Shown in pieces: positions 1-9,320 of a stretch of DNA of 64,000 nucleotides. Made by a program: the position numbers and the translations under genes. The DNA is from UBA7672 sp031419455 (GTDB taxonomy: Bacteria > Pseudomonadota > Alphaproteobacteria > Caulobacterales > Hyphomonadaceae): the NCBI GenBank assembly GCA_031419455.1, contig JANOKS010000005.1, forward strand, positions 27,676 through 91,675, read 5' to 3'. Under the pieces are notes generated by a model. That model searched no databases and was not told where the DNA came from. It saw nothing but the letters and a program-made list of their open reading frames with translations. Numbering within the stretch: position 1 is the first letter of the stretch; each line of letters begins with the position of its first letter.

Positions 1-49
1 TCGGATATGGAAGACTGGCCGATATGCAAGACGGTGTGTGTGTGTCGCC

Positions 50-751
50 TTACGCGGCGGGCTTCTGGATGAAGTCGCCCTCGATCTGCACTTTCACGTC
101 GTCGCCGACGATCGCGGGCAGGAGGTAGTCGAGGCCGAAGTCCGACCGCTTGAACGTGCCGGTGGCAGAGAAGCCGATCGCGGGAACCTTCGCGAACGGA
201 TGTGCGTCCGTCTCGCCCGAGAAGGTGACGTCGAGCGTGACCGGCCTGGTGACGCCCTTCAGCGTCAGGTCGCCTGTAACTTTCGCCGTGCGCTCGCCCG
301 AAGGTTCGACCGAGGTCGAGACGAAGGTGATCGCCGGGTGCTGGCCGGCATCGAGGAAGTTGGTGGAGTTGGCGAGGTCGTCCTCCCACGACTTGAACTT
401 CGAGCCCGGGTGGCCAGCGGCGTAGTCTCCCGGATAGCCGGAGGTGATGTCGCTTGCCTTGATGCTTGCGGTGACTTTCGCGGCGGCGATGTTGGCGGGG
501 TCGAACGCGACAGTGGCGTCGAAGGAGCGGAACTTGAGCGTGTAGTCAGACAGGCCAAGGTGCTTGAGGCCGAAGCTGACGCTGGAATGGTTGGGGTCCG
601 AGACATACTCGCCCGCCGGAGCTGCGATGGTGATCGGGGCGGGAGCGGCGGTTTCGACGATGGCCGGAGCGGCCGAGGTTTCAGGTGCCGGGGTGCAGGC
701 GGCCGCGAGGGCGGCGAGACCTACGCCGGCGGCGAGAATGAAGTTCTTCAT
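50..751 (-). CDS. YceI-family lipoprotein
   Basis: A 233-residue exported protein. The N-terminus is a lipoprotein signal peptide with Cys19 after an Ala-rich lipobox, followed by an Ala/Pro/Thr-rich linker to about residue 45. The rest matches the YceI lipid-binding beta-barrel family: GEYVSDPNHSSVSFGLKHLG at the domain start, then KFKSWEDDLANSTNFLDAG and an ITFVSTSVE strand. YceI proteins are periplasmic lipocalin-like barrels that bind polyprenyl-type lipids; the ligand here is unknown. It stands alone on the minus strand, 142 bp from metZ. Family assignment is strong, physiological role open. Confidence 0.9.
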   Translation of the reverse strand: MKNFILAAGVGLAALAAACTPAPETSAAPAIVETAAPAPITIAAPAGEYVSDPNHSSVSFGLKHLGLSDYTLKFRSFDATVAFDPANIAAAKVTASIKASDITSGYPGDYAAGHPGSKFKSWEDDLANSTNFLDAGQHPAITFVSTSVEPSGERTAKVTGDLTLKGVTRPVTLDVTFSGETDAHPFAKVPAIGFSATGTFKRSDFGLDYLLPAIVGDDVKVQIEGDFIQKPAA

Positions 752-892
752 GATGCAAACTGTCCTTGGAATGCCGGACGCGTCCCCGCCGCGAGGCTCG
801 CGGCGCTTGCGTTCGCATGGACATATGGGCGCTGTTGTTGCGTTTGCAACAAACGATCAGCTATCGCGTCTAAACGGTCGGATCAGGCTTGC

Positions 893-2098
893 TTATCGTG
901 CAGCGAGCGCCTGTTCGACGTCCTCGGCGATGTCTTCCGGGTCTTCGAGGCCGACGGAGAGACGCAGCCAGGTGTCGTCCAGCCCGATCGCTGCGCGCTC
1001 GTCTTCGGTGAGCGTGCGATGCGTCGTTGTCGCCGGGTGCGTGATCAGCGACTTGGCGTCTCCGAGATTGTTGGAGATGTCGATGAGGCCGAGCCGGTTG
1101 AGCATCGCGAAGGCCGCCTCGCCACCACCCTTGAGCGAGAAGGCGAGCATCGAGCCGCCGCCTTCGGGCATCTGGGCGGCGTGGATGTTGTGATGCGGGT
1201 GATCGCTGCGGCCGGGATAGCGCACGGCGGTGATTTTCGGATTGGTCGCGAGGCGATCCGCAATGATGCGGGCATTCTGGCTCATGCGGCGGACACGGAG
1301 GTCCATTGTCTCGAGGCCCTTGAGCACCACCCACGCATTGAAGGGCGACATGGAGGGGCCGGTGTGGCGATAGTATTGCTGGAGTTCGTCCTCGATCTTC
1401 TTCGCCTTGCCGAGAATGGCGCCGCCGAGCGTGCGGCCCTGTCCGTCCATGTGCTTGGTGGTGGAGTAGACGACCCAGTCGGCGCCGAGTTCGATCGGGC
1501 GCTGCAGGATGGGCGAGGCGAAGACGTTATCGACGATCAGCTCGCCGCCGGCATTGTGCACCAGATCGGCCACGGCCCTTATGTCCACTGCATCAAGGAG
1601 CGGGTTGGACGGCGTCTCGATGATGGCGAAGCGGCATGGCTTCGTTGTGGCGCGTTCCCAGTCGCCGATGTCGGAGCCATCGACCCAGGTCACATCGACG
1701 CCCATTTTCGGCATGATGTTCTTGAGAATCCACACGCATGAGGAGAAGAGCTGGCGCGGCGCCACGATGCGGTCGCCGGGCTTGATCGGGGCGACGAGCA
1801 TGGTGTGGATCGCGGCCATGCCGCTGGCGGTGGCGCGGCAATCCTCGGCGCCCTCGATCTGCGCGAGGCGCTCCTCGAACATGCGGACGGTGGGGTTGGC
1901 GTACCGGCTGTAGATGTAGCCGGGCTTGTCGCCGGCCATGCGGGCGGACTGTTCCTCGGGGCTGTCATAGACGAAGCCCGAGTTCAGAAAGAGCGCCTCG
2001 GACGTCTCGCCATGCTGGGACCGGGTAAGGCCGCCGCGCACCATCATGGTCTGCGGGCGCCATTTGCGCGAATTGCCCTTCTTGTGATCCTCGGTCAT
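893..2098 (-). CDS. metZ: O-succinylhomoserine sulfhydrylase
   Basis: A 401-residue PLP enzyme of the Cys/Met metabolism family. It would make homocysteine directly from O-succinylhomoserine and sulfide in the cytoplasm. The PLP site is visible as VVYSTTKHMDGQGR with Schiff-base Lys215. The upstream YIYSRYANPT and the ASGMAAIHT loop are typical of the fold, and IIETPSNPLLDAVDI precedes the PLP-binding Asp190. Length matches MetZ. The variant (MetZ rather than MetB or MetY) is inferred from the N-terminus and the STTKHMDGQGR signature. The ATG start sits downstream of an AAAGGCAG stretch. Confidence 0.88.
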   Translation of the reverse strand: MTEDHKKGNSRKWRPQTMMVRGGLTRSQHGETSEALFLNSGFVYDSPEEQSARMAGDKPGYIYSRYANPTVRMFEERLAQIEGAEDCRATASGMAAIHTMLVAPIKPGDRIVAPRQLFSSCVWILKNIMPKMGVDVTWVDGSDIGDWERATTKPCRFAIIETPSNPLLDAVDIRAVADLVHNAGGELIVDNVFASPILQRPIELGADWVVYSTTKHMDGQGRTLGGAILGKAKKIEDELQQYYRHTGPSMSPFNAWVVLKGLETMDLRVRRMSQNARIIADRLATNPKITAVRYPGRSDHPHHNIHAAQMPEGGGSMLAFSLKGGGEAAFAMLNRLGLIDISNNLGDAKSLITHPATTTHRTLTEDERAAIGLDDTWLRLSVGLEDPEDIAEDVEQALAAR

Positions 2099-2299
2099 GG
2101 CGGCTGCCTTTCGATGCGTGGGACCGCCGTTTAGGACAAAGGAGCGCTGGGCGCCAGAGATGTGCGCTACAAGCCGGGTGGCGCGCCATTGAGCGAGTCC
2201 GCCAGCGCGGCCATAACCGTAAGGTGGCCTGTCTTGTGCGTCCCGCGCGTGACCGCAGCGCGCGCATGCTCGATGCGGCCAAGCGAAACTACATCTTCG

Positions 2300-2424
2300 A
2301 TTATCGTCCCGGCCGTAGCGAAGCGGAGAGCCGGGATCTATCGATCAACAGTCGTGCTTTCGGAATGGGTCCCGTGTCTTCCCCCGGATAGCCCTTCGGG
2401 CTTCCGGGATCGCCCGGGATGACA
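2300..2424. repeat. two-arm palindromic element (CCCGGG type), in 420-bp gap
   Basis: The 420-bp gap between metZ and the GST gene has no credible gene. It holds a left hairpin arm (2300-2340, GTCCCGGCCG...GAGCCGGGAT) and an inverted right arm (2367-2424, ending ATCGCCCGGGATGACA). Closely related pairs lie at 17828-17931 and 32001-32111. Confidence 0.75.
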
Positions 2425-2518
2425 GCCCCGGGTCAATGAAATGAGTTCGTGATTTGTCCGTTCCTGCGCGTTGCGCCTGCGGGACGTGTGATGCACTTAT
2501 GGCGCGTGGAGGTGCGCC

Positions 2519-3169
2519 GTGATTCTGATCGGTCAGTATGACAGTCCGTTCGTGCGGCGTGTCGCGATCGCGATGCGGCTTTACGGCATGCCTTTCGAGC
2601 ATCGTCCGTGGTCTGTATTCGGCGACGCGGACAAGATCGCCCAATACAATCCGCTGATGCGCGTGCCGACGCTGGTGCTGAACACCGGCGAGGCGCTGCT
2701 GGAGAGTTTCGCCATCATCGATGCGCTTGACCAGCTGGCGCCGCCGGCGCTGGTGATGATGCCGATCGCGGGTGCCGAGCGCCGCGAAGCGATGCGTGTG
2801 TGTTCGCTGGCGACCGGGTTGGCCGACAAGGCTGTGTCGCTGGTCTATGAGACTGCCATTCACAAGCGCGGGACGCAGGCGTGGGTCGATCGCTGCCGTA
2901 GCCAGATTTCCGGCGCGTTGCGCGAGCTCGAAATGAGCCGCATGCGGCATCCGACGGAATGGTGGTTCGGCGCGCGTATCGGACATGCGGATGTCGCGGT
3001 TGGATGCGTTCTGCGCTTTCTCGGCGATGCGCATCCGGGTCTGTTCGACCTTGCCGAAGGGTGGCCACTACTCGCAGCACATGCCGCGCGGTGCGAGGCG
3101 CTGGCGCCGTTTGAGGAAATCCAGCAGCCGTTCAAGCTGACGCCTCCTCCGGTGAGCCCGTCAGCATGA
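2519..3169 (+). CDS. glutathione S-transferase family protein
   Basis: A 216-residue protein with an N-terminal thioredoxin-like GST domain (LIGQYDSPFVRRVAI, then NPLMRVPTLVL, then LLESFAIIDALD) and an all-helical C-terminal half. The SPFVRR segment is where the catalytic Ser/Cys of beta/zeta-like GSTs normally sits. Substrate unknown. The GTG start is chosen because a GGAGG sits 6 bases upstream. It overlaps the next gene by 4 bp (ATGA), so the two are probably translationally coupled. Confidence 0.85.
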   Translation: MILIGQYDSPFVRRVAIAMRLYGMPFEHRPWSVFGDADKIAQYNPLMRVPTLVLNTGEALLESFAIIDALDQLAPPALVMMPIAGAERREAMRVCSLATGLADKAVSLVYETAIHKRGTQAWVDRCRSQISGALRELEMSRMRHPTEWWFGARIGHADVAVGCVLRFLGDAHPGLFDLAEGWPLLAAHAARCEALAPFEEIQQPFKLTPPPVSPSA

Positions 3170-4248
3170 GCAGGGCGAGCGTGACGAAACGCGCGGGCAA
3201 TGTTCCAAAGCGCAGGGCGGCGAGCGATGTGGCGACGCTGGGCGTGCTGCCGGATCGCGAGTTGAAGGAGGTGGTGAGGTCGGGCGCAATCTCTGCCGAG
3301 AGCGGCGTGTTGCCGGATCAGATACAACCAGCATCCCTCGACCTGCGGCTGGGCAAGGTGGCCTATCGGCTGCGCGCGAGTTTTCTGCCGGGCAAGCAGG
3401 TCGTGGCGGACAGGCTGGACGACAGCCTGGTGATGCACACGCTGGACCTGACCCGCGGTGCCGTGCTGGAAACGGGGTGTGTCTATCTCGTGCCGCTGCA
3501 GGAGAGGGTGAAGCTGCCGAAGGACCTGTCGGCGGCGGCGAATCCGAAGAGTTCGACGGGGCGGATCGATGTGTTCGTGCGCGCCGTCTCGGATCGCGCG
3601 CGGGCGTTCGATGGCGTGCCAGCGGGCTATCAGGGTGATCTCTATGCCGAGATCAGCCCACGGACGTTTTCCGTGCTGGCGCGGACGGGCGACAGGCTGC
3701 TGCAGCTGCGCGTGCGGCGCGGGCCGCAGACGCCGGTGCGCGACATGACGTTCAGCCTCGACCTGTTTCCGACGAAGTCCGACATTGTCGGGTATCGCGC
3801 CAAGCGGCATTCACGTGTGATCGACCTTGCCGCCATCGGCGCACATGTGGTCGAGGATTTCTGGGAGCCGGTGCGCGCGCGAGGCGGCCGCATCGTGCTC
3901 GATCCGGGCGAGTTCTACATTCTTGCGTCGAAAGAGAAGATTGTCATTCCGCTGGACGAGGCCGCGGAGATGGCGCCGATCGCGCCGGAGCTGGGCGAGT
4001 TCCGCGCGCACTATGCCGGTTTCTTCGACCCCGGTTTCGGCGTGACGCATTCCAAGGGCAAGGCGGTGCTGGAGGTGCGCTCGCGCGATGTGCCGTTCAT
4101 TCTTGAGGATGGGCAGCCGGTCGGCCGGCTGGTGTTCGAGAAGCTGACGTCCAAGCCTGACGTGCCTTACGGGGCTGCCGGATCGTACTCGACCTATGCG
4201 GGTCAGGGCCTGCGTCTTTCCAAGTATTTTGAGAAAACTGGCGATTGA
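3166..4248 (+). CDS. dcd: 2'-deoxycytidine 5'-triphosphate deaminase (DCD family, long form)
   Basis: A 360-residue protein of the long, internally duplicated DCD type found in Alphaproteobacteria, roughly twice the length of the classical 190-residue enzyme. It should convert dCTP to dUTP, feeding dTMP synthesis. Visible blocks are DQIQPASLDLRLG near residue 50, the NPKSSTGRIDVFVR Ser-Arg motif near 125, and repeat-half counterparts including FFDPGFG...KAVLEVRSRDVPFILEDGQPVGRLVFE near 290-325. It is coupled to the GST gene by a 4-bp overlap. Its role fits nucleotide metabolism, as do nrdA and nrdB elsewhere in this window. Confidence 0.88.
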   Translation: MSRASVTKRAGNVPKRRAASDVATLGVLPDRELKEVVRSGAISAESGVLPDQIQPASLDLRLGKVAYRLRASFLPGKQVVADRLDDSLVMHTLDLTRGAVLETGCVYLVPLQERVKLPKDLSAAANPKSSTGRIDVFVRAVSDRARAFDGVPAGYQGDLYAEISPRTFSVLARTGDRLLQLRVRRGPQTPVRDMTFSLDLFPTKSDIVGYRAKRHSRVIDLAAIGAHVVEDFWEPVRARGGRIVLDPGEFYILASKEKIVIPLDEAAEMAPIAPELGEFRAHYAGFFDPGFGVTHSKGKAVLEVRSRDVPFILEDGQPVGRLVFEKLTSKPDVPYGAAGSYSTYAGQGLRLSKYFEKTGD

Positions 4249-4375
4249 GTTCCCGCGAGGAGCGATCGGGATCGTGAAAACGCCCTAGCGTGAGAAAAGA
4301 TGTATATTCGTCCACATGACTCTTTCTTCATGTAAGCGGTAAGCGTACACTCATGGCCTTCGAGCAAGGTGTTGC

Positions 4376-4879
4376 GTGGCGGCGAACCTCCTACTTGCGG
4401 TGTCATTGTTTTCTCCGCTGCTGTTTGCAGCGGTCGTCTGGCTGACGCGGGCAGGGGCGAGGCGCGTGCAGGCGGCGATTGCCGGGTGTTTTGTGGCGGT
4501 GGTGTTCAGCCTCTGCTGGGACGCGCTAGCGGAGCAGATGCACTGGTGGTCCTTTCCCTCCAGCACCGACTGGATCGCGACGCTGGCGCTGTCGATCTTC
4601 GGGGCGTTCGTGTTTGGCGGGACGGCGGGGTTGCTTGGCTGGCGCATGATGCGCTCGGGCGGGTGGACGGGCGCGGCGACGTTCGCGTGCGCCTTCGTGG
4701 GCGTCGGCCTGATGCGCGATCACATGCTGGACGCCAACACGCAGCTGTTCGCGTTTGGCCCGGGACCGACGGGTCAGATCATGGCGGGGGTCGGTTATCT
4801 CACGCTCGCGCTGATCGTGCAGATCACGATGCTGCTGGTCGGCGGACATCCGCGGCGGGATGAGTTGCGCGCGAGCTAA
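4376..4879 (+). CDS. small multi-spanning membrane protein, function unknown
   Basis: A 167-residue hydrophobic protein with about five predicted membrane segments (approximately residues 3-24, 31-49, 62-85, 93-112 and 137-157). No enzyme motif seen. The GTG start at 4376 gives an immediate transmembrane N-terminus. A GTG 7 bases earlier is in another frame and is a shadow. Its end overlaps the end of eda by 4 bp in tail-to-tail orientation, so no terminator separates them. Family not recognised. Confidence 0.6.
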   Translation: MAANLLLAVSLFSPLLFAAVVWLTRAGARRVQAAIAGCFVAVVFSLCWDALAEQMHWWSFPSSTDWIATLALSIFGAFVFGGTAGLLGWRMMRSGGWTGAATFACAFVGVGLMRDHMLDANTQLFAFGPGPTGQIMAGVGYLTLALIVQITMLLVGGHPRRDELRAS

Positions 4880-5508
4880 CTTCTCGGAAGCGCCGCAGCT
4901 TCACGCGCGAGGGCGGCGATTTCATCCCACTTTTTCGCGTCGATGAGTTTTGTCGGGCAGACCCAGCCGCCGCCGACGCAGGCGACATTGGGGCGTTTGA
5001 GATAGTCGCGCGCGAGATCGAGCGAGATGCCGCCGGTGGGGCAGAATTTCACGTGGCCGAAGGGACCGCTGAACGCATCCAGCATGGCGCGGCCGCCGGC
5101 CTGTTCGGCAGGGAAGAACTTGAAGCGCGTGACGCCGAGATCGAGCCCGGCCATGAGCTCGGTTGCCGTGGCGATGCCCGGCAGGATCGGGATGCCGGCA
5201 TCGCGCGCGGCCGCTACCGTGGCGGCGGAGAGTCCTGGCGTGACGATGAAGGTCGCTCCGGCTACGCGCGCGCGCATTGCATCGTTGGCGGAGAGGATGG
5301 TGCCCGCGCCGACGATGGCGCCGGGGACTGTCGCCATCTCGCGGATGCAGTCGAGCGCGGCGGGGGTACGGAGCGTGACTTCAAGCACGCGGAGGCCGGC
5401 GCCAACGAGCGCAGTTGCCAGAGGGATGGCGTCATCCACGCGCTCAATGGTGATCACGGGGATCACTGGTTGCACGGCCATCAGGTCATCGACTGTCATG
5501 CGCTTCAC
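4876..5508 (-). CDS. eda: KDPG aldolase (2-dehydro-3-deoxy-6-phosphogluconate aldolase)
   Basis: A 210-residue class I aldolase of the Entner-Doudoroff pathway, splitting KDPG to pyruvate and glyceraldehyde-3-phosphate. The Schiff-base Lys130 lies in VTRFKFFPAEQAGG, the general acid/base Glu43 in LEVTLRTP, and the phosphate-binding CPTGGI loop near residue 160. The GTG at 5508 overlaps the edd stop (GTGA); an in-frame ATG at 5499 is an equally possible start. It is co-transcribed behind edd. Confidence 0.95.
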   Translation of the reverse strand: MKRMTVDDLMAVQPVIPVITIERVDDAIPLATALVGAGLRVLEVTLRTPAALDCIREMATVPGAIVGAGTILSANDAMRARVAGATFIVTPGLSAATVAAARDAGIPILPGIATATELMAGLDLGVTRFKFFPAEQAGGRAMLDAFSGPFGHVKFCPTGGISLDLARDYLKRPNVACVGGGWVCPTKLIDAKKWDEIAALAREAAALPRS

Positions 5509-7325
5509 CTAGCCGTTGTCGCCAGAAGGTTGAAAATGCCGCCGCCGGCTTCGGCATCCCCGGCGAGGTGACGGAGCGGGGCGAAGAGTTCGCGGCCCCA
5601 GCCATGCTGGTCGGGCGGGGACACGGCGCGCGGGCGGGCGGCGAGTTCGGACGGGTCGACCATCAGGTCGAGGCGGCCATTCTCCGCGTCCAGCACAATG
5701 CGATCGCCGTCGCGGATGCGGGCGATGGCGGAGTCCTGGTCGGCGCCGGGCGTCACGTGGATCGCGGCGGGGATGGCGCCCGACGCGCCGGACATACGGC
5801 CATCGGTCACCAATGCAACGCGAAAGCCCTTGTTCTGCAGCGCAGTGAGCGGCGGGGTGAGGGCGTGCAGTTCCGGCATGCCGTTGGCGCGCGGGCTCTG
5901 GAAGCGGACCACAGCGATCATGTCGCGGTCGAGCTTGCCGGCCTTGAAGGCGGCGGCAAAGTCTGCCTGGCTTTCAAAGACGACGGCGGGCGCGTCGATG
6001 ATGCGGCGGTCGGGCGGGACGGACGAGATCTTGATGACGCCGCGGCCGAGATTGCCGGTCAGCAGGCGGATGCCGCCTTCCATCTCGAACGGAGCGGAGA
6101 CGGGGCGGAGGATGGTGTCGTCGAGCGTCCTGGTCGCGCCGTCGCGCCACGCGATCCGGTCGCCATCAAGCCACGGCTCCTGCGTGTACGCGCCAAGGCC
6201 GGCGCCGGCCACCGTGACCGTGTCGCCATGCAGCAGGCCGGCGAGCAGGAGTTCGCGCGTGATGAAGGCCATGCCGCCGGCGGCGTGGAACTGGTTTATG
6301 TCCGCTGTGCCGTTCGGATAGACGCGCGCCAACAATGGCGTGACGGAGGAGATTTCCGAGAAGTCGTTCCAGTCGACCATGAGCCCGGCGGCTTGCGCCA
6401 TCGCCGGAATGTGCAGGGCGTGGTTGGTCGAGCCGCCCGTCGCCATAAGACCGACGATGGCGTTGACGATCGATTTCGCATCGACGACTTGCGCCATGTA
6501 GCTTTCGCCCGACTTCGCAAGATCGACGCAACGCGCGGCGGCGGCGCGCACGAGCGCCTCGCGCAGTGGGGTGTCCGGATTGACGAAGGCTGTGCCGGGC
6601 AGGTGCAGCCCCATCAGCTCCATCATCATCTGGTTGGAGTTGGCCGTGCCGTAGAAGGTGCAGGTGCCTGCGGTGTGATAGGAGGCGGCTTCCGCTTCGA
6701 GGAGCTGTTCGCGGGTGACCTGGCCCAGCGCGAACTGTTCGCGGACCCTGGCCTTCTCCTTGTTGCTGATGCCGGATGGCATCGGGCCGGCGGGCGAGAA
6801 GATGATGGGCAGGTGGCCGAAGCTGAGCGCGCCGATGACGAGACCGGGCACGATCTTGTCGCATGTGCCGAGCATCAGGGCTGCGTCGAATGCGTCGTGC
6901 GTCAGGGCGACGGCGGTCGAGAGAGCGATGATATCGCGCGAGAAGAGCGACAGCTCCATGCCGGGGCGGCCCTGTGTGACGCCATCGCACATGGCCGGCG
7001 TGCCGCCCGCGACCTGCGCAGTTGCGCCAGCTTTGCGCGCGGCGTCCTTGATGATGTCGGGATAGTCCTTGAACGGCTGGTGGGCGCTCAGCATGTCGTT
7101 GTAGCTGGTGACGATGCCGATGTTCGGCGCCCGTCCGCGGATCGACAGCTTGTCGCCCAGCGGCACGGCGGCGAAGGCGTGGGCGAGGTTTCCGCAGGAC
7201 AGGTGCTGTCGGCCGGGGCCGGCATCCTTCGCGTGCTTGATGCGCGCAAGATAGTCGCGGCGGCTGTCGCGGCTACGCTCCTCGATCCTTGCGGTGACTT
7301 CGGCGATCTTGTGATGAAGCGCCAT
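5505..7325 (-). CDS. edd: 6-phosphogluconate dehydratase
   Basis: A 606-residue dehydratase of the IlvD/Edd family that makes KDPG from 6-phosphogluconate. It carries the iron-sulfur cysteines expected of the family in MCDGVTQGRPG, LMLGTCDKIVPG and YHTAGTCTFYGTANSNQ. Further family motifs are GGSTNHALHIPAMA and DGRMSGASG. The ATG at 7325 is preferred over an in-frame GTG at 7355 because GAGG lies 7 bases upstream and the length then matches the usual 603-607 residues. It is followed directly by eda with an overlapping start. Confidence 0.95.
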   Translation of the reverse strand: MALHHKIAEVTARIEERSRDSRRDYLARIKHAKDAGPGRQHLSCGNLAHAFAAVPLGDKLSIRGRAPNIGIVTSYNDMLSAHQPFKDYPDIIKDAARKAGATAQVAGGTPAMCDGVTQGRPGMELSLFSRDIIALSTAVALTHDAFDAALMLGTCDKIVPGLVIGALSFGHLPIIFSPAGPMPSGISNKEKARVREQFALGQVTREQLLEAEAASYHTAGTCTFYGTANSNQMMMELMGLHLPGTAFVNPDTPLREALVRAAAARCVDLAKSGESYMAQVVDAKSIVNAIVGLMATGGSTNHALHIPAMAQAAGLMVDWNDFSEISSVTPLLARVYPNGTADINQFHAAGGMAFITRELLLAGLLHGDTVTVAGAGLGAYTQEPWLDGDRIAWRDGATRTLDDTILRPVSAPFEMEGGIRLLTGNLGRGVIKISSVPPDRRIIDAPAVVFESQADFAAAFKAGKLDRDMIAVVRFQSPRANGMPELHALTPPLTALQNKGFRVALVTDGRMSGASGAIPAAIHVTPGADQDSAIARIRDGDRIVLDAENGRLDLMVDPSELAARPRAVSPPDQHGWGRELFAPLRHLAGDAEAGGGIFNLLATTAR

Positions 7326-7374
7326 GGCAGACCTCGTGTTCGATTCGAACGACACATATCGTCCGGAATTCGGG

Positions 7375-8439
7375 TCAGGCCAACAGCCAGTCCAGAATGA
7401 TTGTGCTCAGGTCGGCGCCGTAGGCGTGGCTGAGGTCGTCGATCTCGCGATATGTCACCGTTGCGCCGGCGCCGGACAGATGGCGTTGGGCTTCGCGCGC
7501 CATGTCGACGGGAAACATCCAGTCCAGCTTTCCGTGGATGATGTGGACGGGGAGGCCGTTCATCCGCTCGCCATCGGCCATGGCGGCGAGGACCGGATGG
7601 AAGGCGGCGGCGACGGGCGCAAGATGCGTGAAGGGCGAGCCGGCGACGAGGCCGGAGGCGTAGCTGAACGTGCCGCCGTCGCTCATGCCGGTGAGCAGGA
7701 TGCGGCTTGAGTCGATCGTCCAGGTGCTGCGGATGAAGGACAGTATGGCGGCAAGGTGCGGCGAGTCGCGGTCTGGGCCCTGGATCGCCCATGTCTGGCC
7801 CAGCGAGGTCGGCGCGACCAGGATAGCGCCGCGTGCGCGGCAGGCGGCGACCCAGCTCCAGATGAAGGCGCGGCCGCGGCCCGAACCGCCGTGGAGCGCG
7901 AAGACGACGGGATGCTGGTGCGTGGGGTCGTAGGTTTCCGGCACGTAGACCCAGACCGCGTCGCGTGCATCTGGGTCCTCGCCGAAGCAACGGATGCCAG
8001 TGTGGAGCTGAGGGGGCTGGTGCATGAGACGCTGCTGGAGTTCAGCATCGTCACGGTGCGCGGGGTCGAGGAAGAAGCGGTTCACGGCGGGCAGCACGCC
8101 GGCGAGCGGATAGAGCGCTTCGAGAGCCAGGGGGAAGTTCCGCATGCCGCGCCAGGCGCGCGTGATATCTTCGGGCGGAGCGGCGGCTTCGTGGAGGGCG
8201 TCGACTGCAACGAGGGCGTGGTCCGTTGCTTCATCGAGCAGGGGACGAAGAGCGGAGTAAGGATCGGGCCAGAGCGGCATGGCGCGGGCTGCGCGCAGGT
8301 CTTGGTGCGGCGGTGCGGTGCGCGCGAGCAGGTGGGCGTAGCCGACCGGGTGCATGTAACGCGCGACAACGCCGAGCGCATCGAGCGTCCGCAATAGCGG
8401 GGACACAAGCGTTTCGACCTGCTGGATAGGCGATGTCAT
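7375..8439 (-). CDS. alpha/beta-hydrolase, phospholipase/carboxylesterase type
   Basis: A 354-residue protein. The first 140 residues are a helical domain not recognised here. The C-terminal half is an alpha/beta hydrolase with an oxyanion-hole HGG (VVFALHGGSGRG), nucleophile Ser in LLTGMSDGGTF, acid Asp in HIIHGKLDWMFP and His in DDLSHAYGADL, giving a complete catalytic triad. No signal peptide is seen, so it is probably cytoplasmic. It lies 49 bp upstream of edd on the same strand; whether it is in the ED operon is uncertain. Substrate unknown. Confidence 0.8.
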   Translation of the reverse strand: MTSPIQQVETLVSPLLRTLDALGVVARYMHPVGYAHLLARTAPPHQDLRAARAMPLWPDPYSALRPLLDEATDHALVAVDALHEAAAPPEDITRAWRGMRNFPLALEALYPLAGVLPAVNRFFLDPAHRDDAELQQRLMHQPPQLHTGIRCFGEDPDARDAVWVYVPETYDPTHQHPVVFALHGGSGRGRAFIWSWVAACRARGAILVAPTSLGQTWAIQGPDRDSPHLAAILSFIRSTWTIDSSRILLTGMSDGGTFSYASGLVAGSPFTHLAPVAAAFHPVLAAMADGERMNGLPVHIIHGKLDWMFPVDMAREAQRHLSGAGATVTYREIDDLSHAYGADLSTIILDWLLA

Positions 8440-8531
8440 GCGGGGAGAGTGAGTGAGCGCGACGGCCGGCGCAAGCGCGTGGTGTTGCCTAACCGGTCAG
8501 AGCCTGCTTCCTGCGGCGGAGGAGAATCGCG

Positions 8532-9320
8532 ATGTCGGATATGACCTATGCGCGCTACCTGCAACTCGACCAGGTGCTGTCGGCGCAGACGCCGCTGTCG
8601 CAGACGCATGACGAGACGCTGTTCATCATCATTCACCAGACCAAGGAGCTGTGGCTCAAGCAGGTGATCGCCGAGCTGCGGCTTGCGAAGGATCTGGTGC
8701 GGAAGGGCGCGCTGATCGAGGCGTACAAGTCGCTGGCGCGGGTGTCGCGCATCCAGGCGGTGATGACGCTGTCGTGGGATGTGCTCGCGACGATGACGCC
8801 GTCGGACTATACGAGCTTTCGGTCTGTGCTGGGACCGAGTTCGGGTTTTCAGTCGGACCAGTTCCGCACGGTGGAGTTCATGCTGGGCCTGAAGGACGCC
8901 AAGCATGTCGCCGTGCAGAAAGACCGGCCTGAGGCGCAGGCGACTCTGAGGGATGCGCTTGAAGCGCCGAGCCTGTGGGATGATGCGAATGCTGCGCTGG
9001 CGGCGCGCGGGTTCGCCTTACCGGAACATGTGCTGAGCCGCGACTGGACGCAGCCTTATGCGCCAAGCCCGGAAGTCGAGGCGGCGTGGGCGGAGGTCTA
9101 TCTCGACACGCATACGTGGTGGGATCTCTACCAGCTCGCGGAGAAGCTGCTTGATGTGGACGATGCGTTTGCGACATGGCGGCATCGGCATGTGGTGACG
9201 GTGGCGCGCATCATCGGCGGCAAGCGTGGCACGGGCGGATCAGCCGGCGTGAGCTATCTGGAGAGCACGGTGGGGCGGCGCTGTTTCCCTGAACTGTGGA
9301 CTCTGAGGAACAGGCTGTGA
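8532..9320 (+). CDS. kynA: tryptophan 2,3-dioxygenase
   Basis: A 262-residue heme dioxygenase opening the indole ring of L-tryptophan to N-formylkynurenine, the first step of the kynurenine pathway. Recognisable are MTYARYLQLDQVLSAQ at the N-terminus, the substrate-site FIIIHQTKELWLKQ, the FQSDQFRTVEFMLG segment and the proximal-heme region WRHRHVVTVARIIGGKRGTGG with the SAGVSYL C-terminal loop. Length is normal. It starts at ATG 9 bases after GGAGGAG. The stop overlaps the start of the next gene, so kynurenine-type substrate processing is suggested for that partner. Confidence 0.95.
   Translation: MSDMTYARYLQLDQVLSAQTPLSQTHDETLFIIIHQTKELWLKQVIAELRLAKDLVRKGALIEAYKSLARVSRIQAVMTLSWDVLATMTPSDYTSFRSVLGPSSGFQSDQFRTVEFMLGLKDAKHVAVQKDRPEAQATLRDALEAPSLWDDANAALAARGFALPEHVLSRDWTQPYAPSPEVEAAWAEVYLDTHTWWDLYQLAEKLLDVDDAFATWRHRHVVTVARIIGGKRGTGGSAGVSYLESTVGRRCFPELWTLRNRL

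Noticed and set aside
38..1741. Long plus-strand open frame opposite the YceI and metZ genes
   Set aside because: It is a shadow of the minus-strand genes: composition is biased by opposite-strand codons and no family pattern is seen.
2162..2422. Open frame in the metZ-GST gap
   Set aside because: Runs through the palindromic element and has no ribosome site or recognisable protein.
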